Shown here in pieces: positions 21,222-21,299 of a DNA stretch of 21,299 bases. Position 1 is the stretch's first letter, and the number at the start of each line of letters is the position of its first letter. A program made the translations under genes and the position numbers. Below the pieces are notes generated by a model. That model searched no databases, had not been told where the DNA came from, and saw only the letters and a program-made list of their open reading frames with translations. The DNA comes from Candidatus Pacearchaeota archaeon CG10_big_fil_rev_8_21_14_0_10_32_14. GTDB taxonomy: Archaea; Nanobdellota; Nanobdellia; Pacearchaeales; GW2011-AR1. The stretch covers positions 1 to 21,299 of the forward strand of contig PFCY01000012.1 of NCBI GenBank assembly GCA_002763085.1. Direction: 5' to 3'.

Positions 21222-21299
21222 ACTCACAACATGATACTGTAACCTTATCGTCATCTCTTCAATTTCGCCAAATATTTGATCAAACTCAATAATTTGTTT
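21216..21299 (-). CDS. C-terminal fragment of a minus-strand gene (partial)
   Basis: The minus-strand frame is open from the window edge for 27 codons to a TAG at 21216-21218. It reads KQIIEFDQIFGEIEEM then TIRLQYHVVSL, a plausible charged helical C-terminus. It overlaps the stop of the glycosyltransferase gene convergently. The fragment is too short to assign. Confidence 0.4.
   Translation of the reverse strand, partial: KQIIEFDQIFGEIEEMTIRLQYHVVSL

Noticed and set aside
1..21299. CRISPR array, tRNA, rRNA or transposase
   Set aside because: No regularly spaced long direct repeats, cloverleaf-like GC-rich segments, rRNA-like stretches or transposase motifs were seen. This was by eye; a tRNA or repeat-finder run would settle it.

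Overview
The window comes from an AT-rich archaeon, most likely a DPANN lineage of the Pacearchaeota/Woesearchaeota kind (inference). The archaeal signs are ribosomal proteins eL33 (L35Ae) and archaeal-type uL16 (L10e), an archaeal-type glutamyl-tRNA synthetase, a class III (prepilin-type) signal sequence, and TATA-like boxes about 25 nt upstream of the ATG of many genes, which implies mostly leaderless mRNAs. The DPANN assignment rests on small compact genes, many unrecognised proteins, large nucleotidyltransferase (NTase) proteins and a shortened GluRS. No rRNA, tRNA, CRISPR array or transposase was seen.

Layout. 1-2.9 kb: a 537-aa protein with two NTase-like domains, then a winged-helix NTase gene followed by the frameshifted wreck of its HEPN partner. 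2.95-5.4 kb: a THUMP/TRM11-type RNA methylase, a small orphan gene, and a tight eL33 - unknown 71 aa - uL16 operon. 5.4-6.0 kb (minus): an RHH-MazF toxin-antitoxin pair. 6.1-7.3 kb: a lysine-tailed unknown protein whose 3' end overlaps a lipoprotein-like reading frame. 7.3-10.6 kb (minus): an NTase-HEPN fusion related to the first gene, then an oversized sugar-isomerase/endonuclease-IV-like TIM-barrel protein and a disordered protein. 10.7-12.6 kb: a two-pass membrane protein with a HicA-like tail, convergent with a 460-aa unknown. 12.9-14.6 kb: a small coiled-coil protein and a GluRS lacking its anticodon-binding domain. 14.7-15.2 kb: HicB-HicA. 15.4-16.0 kb: a type IV pilin-like protein. 16.0-17.0 kb (minus): a second HEPN-NTase module with a nonsense codon in HEPN. 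17.2-18.4 kb (minus): a U32-family Fe-S hydroxylase-like protein. 18.5-21.2 kb: a nucleotide-sugar dehydrogenase, an SDR reductase and a GT2 glycosyltransferase in overlapping order, probably a surface-glycan operon.

How it fits together. Housekeeping genes for translation and RNA modification alternate with small toxin-antitoxin modules: MazEF, HicBA and two HEPN/NTase pairs. In both HEPN/NTase pairs the HEPN toxin gene is damaged while the NTase antitoxin gene is open. Two larger NTase-HEPN fusion proteins suggest that this fold has been elaborated in the lineage. The second HEPN/NTase module is bracketed by two similar ~50-bp T-rich repeats in the same orientation. The most unusual items are the paired toxin decay, the tandem pseudo-NTase/NTase protein, the anticodon-domain-less GluRS, the membrane-anchored HicA-like protein and the GCGAA-centred intergenic hairpins.
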